In this document: positions 1-8,775 of the stretch, in pieces | Position numbering within the stretch: the first letter of the stretch is position 1 | Layout of the letters: each line of letters begins with the position of its first letter | Notes under the pieces: generated by a model | Told to the model about the DNA's origin: nothing | Databases searched by the model: none | The model's input: the letters and a program-made list of their open reading frames with translations, nothing else | From: Saccharomycopsis phalli | Taxonomy: Eukaryota > Ascomycota > Saccharomycetes > Ascoideales > Saccharomycopsidaceae | Length of the DNA: 64,000 nucleotides | Direction of reading: 5' to 3' | Assembly: GCA_020342235.1 (NCBI GenBank) | Contig: CP073213.1 | Coordinates: forward strand, 1,590,501 to 1,654,500 | Program-made: the position numbers and the translations under genes

Positions 1-760
1 CCACTGAGGATGCGCCAGAAAAGATCATCAAAAAGATCACAAGGTTCTTAGTGGCTGGTGGGAAGTTTCTAGCAATGTTGGCTGGAGACCAGTCCTCAAG
101 GACAAAAGTGGCGACCAACAAGATTGGAATGGAGAGCAAGTTGTTGAAGAACATGGTGTCAAAGTCCTTGAAGTTTGTCTTCTTTATTCTGACGCGCATG
201 TACAAGACAAAGGCAGCCGAGGCAAAACAGTTGGTGAACATCCAGATGTACCCGATGTTTAAGCCGAAGATGGAGAATTCATCAGGGTTGGCTGGGGCCT
301 TTTTGTCGTCACCGACAGCGGCAACTACCGAAGACAACACCATCAATACAAACGACGAGAGGGCCATGGAAGTGACCTTGCCTCCAAACCACAATACCTC
401 ACCGTAGGCAATCAAGATAATGGTCAAGTTCTTGAAGATGGTGTAGACAGGGATGGCCAAGTACTGCAAGGACTTGGAGGAGGTGTAGATCATGGCGACC
501 AACATGAAGACGATTGGCGACCAGTACTTTGCTTCTTCCTTTGTGACCTTTCTGTAGTTTGCGATACCCAATGCCTTCAAGACCACCAACGTGACGACAC
601 ACACCAGCGACTGCACTGCCAACAACAAGAAATTCAAGTTGAAGCTGCTGTTGCCGGACACGACGTATTTGTTGGTGCATGTCATCAAAATCGAAGACAA
701 ACAATAGGCAAAAATGGACACTGGCCCATTGTTGGCGACGGATGAAGTGAGAATGGCCAT
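1..760 (-). CDS. VRG4: GDP-mannose transporter (VRG4), C-terminus cut by window edge
   Basis: Golgi nucleotide-sugar transporter that exchanges cytosolic GDP-mannose for GMP to feed mannosylation of proteins and lipids. The reading frame is open from the ATG at 758-760 to the window edge, giving 253 residues of roughly 330. Visible are the N-terminal [14 protein letters not shown] block, several hydrophobic helices, the highly conserved [20 protein letters not shown] stretch (about 91-110) and the [13 protein letters not shown] segment (about 203-215), which corresponds to the FYNN motif of the family. The GALNK substrate motif would lie in the missing part. It is transcribed divergently from LTP1 with 234 bp between starts. 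A CTG codon at residue 52 lies where S. cerevisiae Vrg4 has Leu (VQSLVC), a mild exception to the serine reading suggested elsewhere. Confidence 0.95.
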   Translation of the reverse strand, partial: MAILTSSVANNGPVSIFAYCLSSILMTCTNKYVVSGNSSFNLNFLLLAVQSLVCVVTLVVLKALGIANYRKVTKEEAKYWSPIVFMLVAMIYTSSKSLQYLAIPVYTIFKNLTIILIAYGEVLWFGGKVTSMALSSFVLMVLSSVVAAVGDDKKAPANPDEFSIFGLNIGYIWMFTNCFASAAFVLYMRVRIKKTNFKDFDTMFFNNLLSIPILLVATFVLEDWSPANIARNFPPATKNLVIFLMIFSGASSV

Positions 761-994
761 GGTACAATAAGAATTTCTATGCTGCAATGGCTCGTGAAAA
801 TGTCCTGGAAGTTGTCTCTTGTGTAGTCACTGCGTGGTCAGAAATACAAAAGGGATCAGATTTTTATCGTGCCAGAAATTTGCGTGGTGGAAAAGATTTC
901 ATCGTCTGCCATTCCATGTGGATAAACGCAATCATGTACTGACAGATACGCGAGCCAACCAAGGCCACGCGCAGACTTTGCTCCTTCAACCACC

Positions 995-1508
995 ATGCCT
1001 GTGTCTGTCGCGTTCATTTGTACCGGCAATATCTGCCGATCGCCAATGGCTGAAGGTGAGTACTTGGCATGTTGCCGATTCAACTAACATTACAGCCATG
1101 TTTGCATACAAGATCAAGGAGCGTGGGCTTGACGCCAAAGTCGACAAGATCGACTCAATGGCCACCACCAGATGGGAAGTTGGTAACAGCCCAGACTCCC
1201 GAACCGTGACGGTCTGCAAACGAAACAAGATCCCAATCCTGCACCGGGCAAAGAAGGTCAAGGACGCAGACTTCAAGACCTTTGACTTTTTGATTGGCAT
1301 GGACCAGGGCCATTTGCGGGAGTTGAAGGACATGAGACCAAAGGACGCGAACCCTGTTATAAAGTTGATGGGGGACTACAAGCCGCTGGGCTCCAAATTG
1401 GACTACATTGTCGAGGACCCTTGGTACGGAACCATCAAGGACTTTGAGGTTTGCTACGAGCAACTCGACAGCTTTATCGACGAGTTCATTGAACAAGAAA
1501 TAGTCTAA
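995..1508 (+). CDS. LTP1: Low-molecular-weight protein tyrosine phosphatase, one 40-nt intron
   Basis: Cytosolic acid phosphatase that removes phosphate from phosphotyrosine. Exons are 995-1055 and 1096-1508 (157 residues). The intron at 1056-1095 begins GTGAGT, has the branch sequence ACTAAC at 1082-1087 and ends TACAG; it is only 40 nt. Splicing is needed because exon 1 is in a different frame, and it alone supplies the catalytic P-loop C9-TGNIC-R15-S. Exon 2 supplies the general-acid Asp in VEDPWYG (about residue 128). Length matches the family (about 155-160). A CTG codon at 1239-1241 falls in PI?HRAK, where the human enzyme has Ser (PMSHVAR). It is convergent with MGR2, with 82 bp between stops. 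Confidence 0.93.
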
Positions 1509-1590
1509 TCTTACATAGGTCAGCAACATATGCAGTCTGTGCATTAGGTAAAAAGCTTTAATATTTACAAGGTCGTCAACTCGTGTCAGC

Positions 1591-1917
1591 TTATTTCTCA
1601 TAAAAGCCCCCATGGAACTTTCGGTTTTGCACATATCGCAAATGTGTACCGCTCAATGGAAGCGCCTTGCGCTGCTCTTCCGATCGGATAACAGAGCCAA
1701 CCGACATAAACAACCCAAAAGTAGCAACCGACCCGCCAATGTACTGGCCCAAGGTCTTCAAGTACCCATTGGGACCTGGTCCCTGAGTCAAAATCGCATA
1801 CCCGCCAAAAACCACACCCACCATAACCCCAACGGTACCACCCATCATGGCACCCATCTTGAACTTGTCAAAGAGACTCATCTCTTGTCCATATTGAACC
1901 CTTTGTGCTGGAGGCAT
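1591..1917 (-). CDS. MGR2: MGR2, TIM23-complex lateral gatekeeper
   Basis: Small inner-membrane subunit of the TIM23 presequence translocase, which controls lateral release of proteins and coupling to TIM21. The 108-residue product carries the family signature: [14 protein letters not shown] followed by a glycine-rich first membrane segment (about 20-43), a [19 protein letters not shown] loop, and a second segment (about 57-77) ending [10 protein letters not shown]. Length and motif order match yeast Mgr2 (113 residues). The ATG at 1915-1917 has no better upstream alternative. It is divergent from SEC62 over 158 bp that contain a TTACCCGG element. In S. cerevisiae MGR2 and SEC62 are also near neighbours, which supports the assignment. 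Confidence 0.93.
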   Translation of the reverse strand: MPPAQRVQYGQEMSLFDKFKMGAMMGGTVGVMVGVVFGGYAILTQGPGPNGYLKTLGQYIGGSVATFGLFMSVGSVIRSEEQRKALPLSGTHLRYVQNRKFHGGFYEK

Positions 1918-1974
1918 CTTGTATTTGCTTACTGTCTTGACGCCCCATGAAAACTAGCAAAACCATGCCATGCG

Positions 1975-1982
1975 TTACCCGG
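1975..1982 (+). promoter_or_regulatory. Reb1-type site TTACCCGG in the MGR2/SEC62 divergent promoter
   Basis: Exact match to the TTACCCGG core bound by the general regulatory factor Reb1 in S. cerevisiae. It lies 58 bp upstream of the MGR2 start and 94 bp upstream of the SEC62 start. It is one of five such sites seen in upstream regions of this window. Binding in this species is inferred. Confidence 0.55.
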
Positions 1983-2075
1983 ATCACAAAAAAGTCAGAT
2001 ACGTTGCAGGCTTTAGACAGAATTATTGATGCCAGAGGTGTTTGAAAGTCATTGCTAAGAAACAAACAGCGCAGC

Positions 2076-2930
2076 ATGTCACAACCAGTCAGCAATCCTA
2101 GAGCCACGCAGATTGCAAAGGCAATCAGAGACAATCCTTTGCTCAAACAAAGAAAAGGTTTGCTTCATCCAGCCAAGAAGGTAGATTTCTTCAGGTACAA
2201 AAGGGCAGTGCGAGCACTCTTGTCGGACGATTATAAACAAAAGCAAAAGAATTCGCCGTTATTGCCTATTATTAATACAGAAGAAGAAGCCATGAAATAC
2301 TATATTGAAGTAATTCAGGCCGCACTCGTCTATCCAGTGAATAAAATCTCAGTTGAAGAAGCAAAGGAAAAGCAACAGTCAGTCGAGAATGGATTCCCAA
2401 ATTTGATCGTTGACCCAAAGGCCACATTACAGCCAGATGAGTACTACCTCTGGAATTACGAGCTTCCTCGCCCTTTTGCAGCATTGTACGGTGTCTTGTT
2501 CCTTGTCGCAGTCTTTGGATTGATCCTCTTCCCATTGTGGCCTTACAAGTTGAGACTCGGTGTTTGGTACCTATCAATGGGCTTCTTGGGCTTGCTTGGA
2601 TTGTTTTTTGCCATGGCAATTGTGAGATTGATCTTGTTCTGCATAACATACCCAATCTTGCCTCCTGGATTCTGGATCTTTCCAAATTTATTTGCAGACT
2701 GTGGCTTCTTCGAGTCGTTTGTTCCAGCAACCGGGTGGGGCAATGAGGTTTTAGATCCAAAAAGCGCCAAATTCGCCGAGAAAAAGCGAATCAAGGCTGA
2801 AAGGGCCGCCAAGAAGGCTGCAAAATTTGCAAAGGAGTCAGAGAACGTAGAGGTCATTGGCACCGACAAGTCGGGAAAGGAGGCCGTCAGTACAGGAAGA
2901 AGAGTGACTTTAGAAGAAGTCGCAGAATAA
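2076..2930 (+). CDS. SEC62: SEC62, ER post-translational translocon subunit
   Basis: Essential membrane subunit of the Sec62/Sec63 complex that helps Sec61 import finished proteins into the endoplasmic reticulum. The 284-residue product has the cytosolic N-terminal domain (QRKGLL, VDFFRYKRAVRALLS, about 26-50), the conserved DEYYLWNYE block (121-129), two membrane helices (about 135-155 and 162-192), the luminal-to-cytosolic GFWIFPNLFADCGFFESF block (198-215) and a lysine-rich tail. All are family hallmarks, and the length is near the 274 of S. cerevisiae. The reading frame stays open a few codons upstream, but the first ATG is at 2076. It is convergent with the next small gene, with 29 bp between stops. 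Confidence 0.96.
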   Translation: MSQPVSNPRATQIAKAIRDNPLLKQRKGLLHPAKKVDFFRYKRAVRALLSDDYKQKQKNSPLLPIINTEEEAMKYYIEVIQAALVYPVNKISVEEAKEKQQSVENGFPNLIVDPKATLQPDEYYLWNYELPRPFAALYGVLFLVAVFGLILFPLWPYKLRLGVWYLSMGFLGLLGLFFAMAIVRLILFCITYPILPPGFWIFPNLFADCGFFESFVPATGWGNEVLDPKSAKFAEKKRIKAERAAKKAAKFAKESENVEVIGTDKSGKEAVSTGRRVTLEEVAE

Positions 2931-2959
2931 GCAATTCATGTATATCAAATATGTAAAAC

Positions 2960-3475
2960 TCAGCAATATTGAAATTCATATGGATAGTAGTAGGAAAAGT
3001 GGGAGTTTGGATCATACGTAATGTAGCTTTCCCAATTGTGCCCAGATTCAGCATATTCTGGTAAGCTACATCCTGGCAACATGTATGGAGGTGACCATGG
3101 GTGGCTGTAGGTGTCCTGGTCATTATCATATACAGCAATAGGCATATTGGCATCAGTGGCTAGACTATTAGTACTATTTATCCTGGCTACTTGCGAAAAC
3201 ATACTATAATTTATAATTCTCATGTCAAGTAGGCCTTGTAAGTTTTCTGTAAATTTGATTTTATCCCGCGGTAGTGCCGCATATCGCATATAAATCATTT
3301 GATTGATTCCAAACTGTGGTTTAACGATTTTTCGTTTCTCGGCTAAATTGCAATTTTTTGTTTCATATTTATCTGGTGATGACCGCAAGTCCAATTGGCA
3401 AGGCTGCTTGTTTTCCAGAAATGCGCCCTCGCTTTCATCAGACTGTATAATTGATGAACCGCACTTTTTAGGCAT
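2960..3475 (-). CDS. Small protein of unknown function (171 aa)
   Basis: I do not recognise this protein. The frame runs from an ATG at 3473-3475 to a stop 29 bp beyond the SEC62 stop. It has a charged N-terminal half (MPKKCGSS, RSSPDKYETK, EKRKIVKPQFG), a middle predicted to be helical (around residues 55-105) and a C-terminal third rich in Tyr, Pro and His (SHPWSPPYMLPG near 123-134, a YYYPYEF tail). There is no signal peptide or membrane segment. Position at the end of a convergent pair and below a 1.4 kb gene-free region is compatible with a real lineage-specific gene, perhaps a regulator. Shorter frames on the other strand overlap it, so it could also be chance. Confidence 0.45.
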   Translation of the reverse strand: MPKKCGSSIIQSDESEGAFLENKQPCQLDLRSSPDKYETKNCNLAEKRKIVKPQFGINQMIYMRYAALPRDKIKFTENLQGLLDMRIINYSMFSQVARINSTNSLATDANMPIAVYDNDQDTYSHPWSPPYMLPGCSLPEYAESGHNWESYITYDPNSHFSYYYPYEFQYC

Positions 3476-4928
3476 TGAAAAGAGTAAAATATATGGCTAC
3501 AAAAATTAGACTGTGGGAGTATATATAGGCATTTCCTAGAATGGAACGTATGTGAGTGAATCAATGTTTGTGGAACAAGCCGTGATTGCAGGTAACTACC
3601 ACAACGCAAGATCAACCTCAAACTGGCCAAAAGAGGTAATACCTATTTAATTGTCACTGTCCACTGGTTTGGTTTTGGCGTCTCTGTCAAGTATTGGGCA
3701 GATTAAATCATATTTCTTTAAAAGGACCACAGGTCATGAGATTTAACGACCTTCAAATATGATTGAGAAATAAAAAAATTCCCATTTCCACGGAAGAACT
3801 CTATGGAACTCCCTTGTATTACACCAACTGGTAAATAATTGAAGATTGCATTACCCCGACAAGTACCACAAAGTCAACTCAAAGCTAAGGCAGATTGTTG
3901 TACATTACAGTCTATGAGCATGTGTATAAGCATGAGGAGTATTATCCAACTGAAATCCCATGTCAGTAGTCCTATATTGGACTTCTCTTTACACAATGGC
4001 TTTTAGGGACGTTGCACGTTGCCAAATAAATACAAGGGCTTGGCCGAGTTACTTTTATTTTTGTCGGGCATGATGAATATTAAATTAATTACTTGGCCAA
4101 ACGGAGTTTTCCGGGTCCGCTGAATATTTCTTTAATAGAGACAAGGCATTCTAATTGACAGAAAATAATATAAATCGCACAAATTTTGTGCACACATACT
4201 ATTGGTATATTAACTGTACCCTCCACCCGGTGGATGCTGTAGTTTGAGCATAGAATAAAACCGGATAAAATTTTAGTAAGGAATTAGAGTTGCCGATGTT
4301 GTCGCATATACATACGTGGTGTTGTTTGCATATCTGAATCAAAGTATTGTACTCAGATTGAGTCAACAATGATTGCTAATTTATCCGCGCCAATACTGCC
4401 ATTACCTTTACGCACGGGTAATACAGGTATATAACGGAGAGATGAATACTTGTATAATTATTTTTAAGCATTGGCAGTAATTTAGCGATAGGAAGATTGC
4501 GATTATTAAGGAGTTGGGAGCGGCTTGCTGGAATGTTACGAAATGTGGAGTTGTTCCCCAGGTCTGCGCCGTACTTTGTAGGGTAGAGCAAAAAAAAAAG
4601 AGAGACAAAAGATCCGGGGATAAATCTGCGGCAATACAATTCTAAGCCACCATATCTCGGGAACTAATTTTATCAAAGTATTTTTTTTGTATAGCGTAGG
4701 CTATTTTCACAGTTTTCCATTTGAGGTGAACCCTGCCTGTAATTCTGGTCCCTTTTCGTCGCCTGTATATTCTTTCCGAAAAAACAGTCCAGGTTCCTAT
4801 TTGGGGTTTCCAAAAACAGTTTTGAACTTGACTTTTCCTTGGTTTGATATCTATATGAATAACCATTGTTATACTAGCGGCATTAGTACTCGGAACCTAT
4901 TTTCGCACTACTAGAAACCTAAGTGGCT
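3476..4928. other. Gene-free 1.45 kb upstream of RGT1
   Basis: No convincing gene, tRNA or snRNA was found here. It is the longest upstream region in the left half of the window, unusual for such a compact chromosome, and probably holds an extended RGT1 promoter and perhaps that of the 171-residue gene. Visible items are short A/T runs (4589-4598, 4680-4688), a near-palindromic TCCACCCGGTGGA at about 4222-4234, and two short CGGANNA matches discussed among the rejected observations. Confidence 0.5.
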
Positions 4929-7529
4929 ATGTCAGAATCCGATAACTCTTCATCCCCCAATGTCCGAAGCCAGTCGCCTTCGCGGAAACGGAGTAAAGTC
5001 TCCAGAGCATGCGATGAGTGTCGACGAAAGAAGGTGAGATGCGATGCCACCTTCAATAAAATATCAAATAGCCTCGAGAAGGCCTGTGCAAACTGTCGCA
5101 AGACCAATGAGGAGTGCACTTTCCAGCGAGTGCCCTTGAAAAGGGGCCCCTCCAAAGGCTATTCCAGGTCGTCCAACGATGGCGGGAATACACCCAACGA
5201 GGAACCTCCGCTCCAGCGACCGTTACCAACACCTGGCTCATCTGTCAGCTGGCCCTCTATCAAAACTCAGGCAAAAACCCCGCCTTCGTCGGCATTCCAC
5301 CAGCCCCAGTTCTCCGTTGGCCCTGTATATGGCAACAATGGTACCACTACAAATGGAATAAACGGCTCAAACGGCAACAACAATGGAAAGTCTGGCCTCC
5401 AGCTACCCCTGATATCCACAATTACCCACCCTATGAAGGGGTTCTCCTTCACTGGTTACGATCGACAGCAGAACAAACCAGTATACAGCCCGCCAAATAT
5501 AGCTCCACAGCATCAAACCAGCGGCGCTTCTCCTCTCCAGCCACCTTTGTTTTCCCCGCAAAGATCCAGCTCGGACAGTGTTCCTCGAGTGCCTTCCAAG
5601 AAGGATTCTCTCAGCCCTCCAGGTGAGTCGGGGCCTTTTTGGAAAGTGCCATACCGTTCCCTGATTGGCCAGAGGCGGAACTCATTGGACTCATTGAACC
5701 TGGACAGCAGTGATTACTCAAGCAAGTCTTACAATAGAAACACAATTGTCTCTGCGGTCAATGGCGACAAACAACTAGGAGCATATGTGTCAGACCTGGA
5801 TGACGGAAACGACTACAAATCGGCAGTAAGCTCCTACAGCAAACTACCGGTGAGTCCCGCAAACTCCTATTCCAGTTTGTCCAGTATCAACAACAACATG
5901 TCCAGGAACTTGAATCTCGACTCTTCACCAAGAAACCTGATATCGTTCCAGTCACCAAACAAAATGAGTCAGCAGCAGCCTCCAAAAAATATGTCCTTCA
6001 ATGAGCAGTTGGAGTACAACTTGTCATTTTACTACAGAGTGATCCATCCAAATTTCCCCATATTGCCGTTTTATCGCGAGCACTTTGACTCCTTGCTCAG
6101 CAAGATCCCTTTTTCTGGCGTCAACCGCGTGATCATCGACATCTTTTGTAAGATCCTCCAGATATTGGTAAATGTGCTCAAAAAAGAAGACATCAATGTC
6201 GTTAACCCATCAATTCCATTGGACTACTCGCCAAGTAGCGGGATATACAACTTGAACGTGTTTCAAGTTAAAGATCTCGTACATCCGCTAATGATCCAAA
6301 TTGTTCAGGTGTACCACTCATTTTTGAGGAGCCCTGACGCCAATACAGATTACTGCCTTGTGTTGCTACTCACTATCATGAATTTAACGAACTATGTCAT
6401 TGTCTGCTCTGGCGAAGATTATGCCTTGTCATTCAACTTGTCGTTCAACATATTATCCGACTTCAAGCTCTATAAAACAATGAGAAAGATTATGAAATCG
6501 TATTATACTCTGAAGCGTACCAGTATCAATAGCCTACTAGAATATCCTAATGTTGGTGACAAAGAGTATATTGATAATACCTACTTGGGGTTATTTACAA
6601 ATACCGCCATATTGGAAAATATTTTTGCACTATCGTTTGGGTACCCTAGAATCTTTAGCTCTATTGAGTTTGATTCTAACTTGGCGGATGCGATATTTAA
6701 AAAGGAAGAGCGTTCATCTTCCTCTTACAACCACTACAAGGTTGGATTGATGCTTTGCAAAATCACTTCGTTAATCAACTTTAATAACCAGGATTACTCA
6801 AGCTTGAAAAGTCTCGACTTGACCAAATACGACTGCGCAGATAATTCCAAAGACTTGGCGGTAAATTTTTTTGCCTTGGTGAAACATCGCCTCGAGTTGA
6901 CTGAATTATTGGGATCAGCAGAGTCTTTCAAGGATGGAGAGATAAGCAATGACACAATCCAAGAGTATCAAAGTGAGTTACACCAGTTATGTGCGAAATT
7001 ATTGTTTACGATCATTGGGCTATTGTCTATAATTTGCGAACAGAGTTCTGATGGCGATACCTCAATGCCTAATTCGCCTGGGTCTGGTAAGTTTTTGACA
7101 AAGTCGCCTTTCCTTCCCCTCATATTTCAGCAGTCGTCTATTTTGCTGAATCTAGTGAAGATCATTGTTAATTCAATGGGATTTAACAAGGAGTTGCTCC
7201 TGCAGACGCTGAAGATCCTCAATGACATTATCCTCATCAATAATTATTTACCGTTGATAAAGCCATTTAACGACTCAAACAATTACGGGATCACTCACAA
7301 TGACAGGATCAGCAACAATTACAACAAATTCGAGTTCAAGTCCAATTACTTGCTGGCATTCTTGGAGACCATAAAACTCGGTGGATACGTGGAATACAAG
7401 TATAATTCATTGTCGCCACAAATAATTAATAAGAGTTTGGGGCAGCAGTTTGACTTGTGGAGGTGCTTGATTTTGGATATTGAGACGTACATGAGAAATG
7501 AGGATAATGATGGGTGGTTATTGAAATGA
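4929..7529 (+). CDS. RGT1: RGT1, Zn2Cys6 glucose-responsive transcription factor
   Basis: DNA-binding repressor of hexose-transporter genes, inactivated when glucose signals through the Snf3/Rgt2 pathway. The 866-residue product has an N-terminal zinc cluster with Cys at 28, 31, 38, 53, 56 and 63 (CX2CX6CX14CX2CX6C), followed directly by PLKRGPSKGY (69-78), a hallmark of the Rgt1/Eds1 group. A long Ser/Pro/Asn-rich linker with many potential phosphorylation sites follows (about 80-345), then a helical region starting near NEQLEYNLSFYYRVIHPNFPILP, typical of the fungal factor domain. An in-frame stop lies just upstream of the ATG at 4929, fixing the start. It is convergent with ECM31, 39 bp apart. 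Orthology to RGT1 rather than another KRGPSKGY factor is likely but not certain. Confidence 0.85.
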   Translation: MSESDNSSSPNVRSQSPSRKRSKVSRACDECRRKKVRCDATFNKISNSLEKACANCRKTNEECTFQRVPLKRGPSKGYSRSSNDGGNTPNEEPPLQRPLPTPGSSVSWPSIKTQAKTPPSSAFHQPQFSVGPVYGNNGTTTNGINGSNGNNNGKSGLQLPLISTITHPMKGFSFTGYDRQQNKPVYSPPNIAPQHQTSGASPLQPPLFSPQRSSSDSVPRVPSKKDSLSPPGESGPFWKVPYRSLIGQRRNSLDSLNLDSSDYSSKSYNRNTIVSAVNGDKQLGAYVSDLDDGNDYKSAVSSYSKLPVSPANSYSSLSSINNNMSRNLNLDSSPRNLISFQSPNKMSQQQPPKNMSFNEQLEYNLSFYYRVIHPNFPILPFYREHFDSLLSKIPFSGVNRVIIDIFCKILQILVNVLKKEDINVVNPSIPLDYSPSSGIYNLNVFQVKDLVHPLMIQIVQVYHSFLRSPDANTDYCLVLLLTIMNLTNYVIVCSGEDYALSFNLSFNILSDFKLYKTMRKIMKSYYTLKRTSINSLLEYPNVGDKEYIDNTYLGLFTNTAILENIFALSFGYPRIFSSIEFDSNLADAIFKKEERSSSSYNHYKVGLMLCKITSLINFNNQDYSSLKSLDLTKYDCADNSKDLAVNFFALVKHRLELTELLGSAESFKDGEISNDTIQEYQSELHQLCAKLLFTIIGLLSIICEQSSDGDTSMPNSPGSGKFLTKSPFLPLIFQQSSILLNLVKIIVNSMGFNKELLLQTLKILNDIILINNYLPLIKPFNDSNNYGITHNDRISNNYNKFEFKSNYLLAFLETIKLGGYVEYKYNSLSPQIINKSLGQQFDLWRCLILDIETYMRNEDNDGWLLK

Positions 7530-7568
7530 AAAAAAGGGGCACAACTTGTATTGTATATTAATATATTA

Positions 7569-8504
7569 TTATTTTAAGCTCTTTATTCTCTCTTGCAATT
7601 CTTCGTATACCTGTTGACTGATTTTGTAGCTATGCTCTGCATCAGGGAAGGATGCTTCCTTCACTTCAGCCGCGTACTGGTTTATCGCCTTGACAGCCTC
7701 CTTGAAGAAATTGTGCTGCGGCTTGACAAACTTTGCAGCCTTGTAATCACCCATACCAAGTAAATCGCCCATAACTAGTACCTGACCACTGCAATATTTC
7801 CCAGCACCAATGCCAATGGTAGGAATGTCCAAGTTGTCAGTGATCAACTTCGCTAGCATAGTAGGAATACATTCTAGCACGATCATTTTCACCTTGCCTT
7901 CATTCTGCAAACTCAAGCAGTCTTGGAAGATTTTCAATCCGTCATCAACACTTTTGGAAGCCTGAAGCTTGTACCCTCCCAAGAAAGTGTGCCGTTGTGG
8001 GGTAAGTCCGACATGTCCCACTATCGACACGCCAATATCATTCAAACGTCTCAATAATGGAATGTGTTCTCTTCCGCCTTCAATCTTAAGTGCCAGAAGC
8101 TCCGGGCATTCTCGTAATAGGGTCATACACGTATCTATTGCCTTTGGAACCGAAGACTCAAAGCTTCCAAACGGCAAGTCGGCTACCAAATACTTGGACT
8201 TGACCGCTCTCGAAACAGACTTGGCGAGATATTTGAACTCATCAAACTCCACCTGGTTCGTCGACGGATGTCCCAACGACACCATTGCCAACGAATCGCC
8301 CACTAGAACTATGTCTGCGTCTGACTGGTTGGCCCATTTTCCAGAGAGGTAATCATGGGCAGTAACCACGGCCAACGGGGTTTTTTCCTGGTACCGCTTC
8401 TGAATATCCTTTATTGTGATTTTACTAATCGGACCTGGCTGGTGAGACGATCCCCTTACTGCCGAACTGCTAATGAATCTATATCCTAATCTTAGCGGCT
8501 TCAT
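7569..8504 (-). CDS. ECM31: Ketopantoate hydroxymethyltransferase (PanB)
   Basis: First committed enzyme of pantothenate synthesis: transfers a hydroxymethyl group from 5,10-methylene-tetrahydrofolate to 2-oxoisovalerate, giving ketopantoate for coenzyme A. The 311-residue product shows the family blocks in order: AHDYLSGKWANQSDADIVLVGDSLAMVSLGH (about 49-79, with the metal-binding Asp70), ADLPFGSF (109-116), the KIEGG loop (140-144), VGHVGLTPQ (162-170), VLECIPT with the likely catalytic Glu211, and PTIGIGAG (228-235). The first 25 residues are basic and Ser-rich, compatible with a mitochondrial presequence. It is divergent from the EHT1-like gene (271 bp), and ECM31 and EHT1 are also neighbours in S. 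cerevisiae. Confidence 0.96.
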   Translation of the reverse strand: MKPLRLGYRFISSSAVRGSSHQPGPISKITIKDIQKRYQEKTPLAVVTAHDYLSGKWANQSDADIVLVGDSLAMVSLGHPSTNQVEFDEFKYLAKSVSRAVKSKYLVADLPFGSFESSVPKAIDTCMTLLRECPELLALKIEGGREHIPLLRRLNDIGVSIVGHVGLTPQRHTFLGGYKLQASKSVDDGLKIFQDCLSLQNEGKVKMIVLECIPTMLAKLITDNLDIPTIGIGAGKYCSGQVLVMGDLLGMGDYKAAKFVKPQHNFFKEAVKAINQYAAEVKEASFPDAEHSYKISQQVYEELQERIKSLK

Positions 8505-8775
8505 AAAGTCAATGCATTGAAAGAAAAATTATCTGTACGGCAGCATGTCACAGTATATCCAGCCAAACGTAGCAGGGTCCTTTGGAGTAAAACTAGCCGG
8601 ACTCGTGACTAAACACTAAACTTCCATCTTTAGTAACTATAATTAGATATTCACGACCTTGGCGACGGAGTTTACAGGGGTGTTCGCTCCGAGTGGAAAT
8701 CACCCTGCTTTCGGAATAGTGTCCGAGACCTACAGTATACACATTTCACGCAGTAATTTTTCATTACTCGAGAAA

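Noticed and set aside
51-407. 118-codon frame on the plus strand
   Set aside because: It is the antisense shadow of VRG4 and starts at GTG.
4068-4122. ATGATGA followed by CTGA as a possible box C/D snoRNA
   Set aside because: The flanks do not form a terminal stem, the spacing is short and no C'/D' boxes are evident.
3896-4368. TGTTG...CAACA pair as a second LTR
   Set aside because: Only the five terminal bases match and the flanks show no target-site duplication.
4262-4387. CGGATAA (4262) and TTATCCG (4381) as Rgt1 sites suggesting autoregulation of RGT1
   Set aside because: The CGGANNA motif is expected about every 0.5 kb on either strand, so two hits in 1.45 kb are uninformative.
8544-8618. 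Short ATG frame upstream of the EHT1-like gene as a possible first exon
   Set aside because: No donor site of yeast type follows, and the ATG at 8776 already gives a family-like N-terminus.
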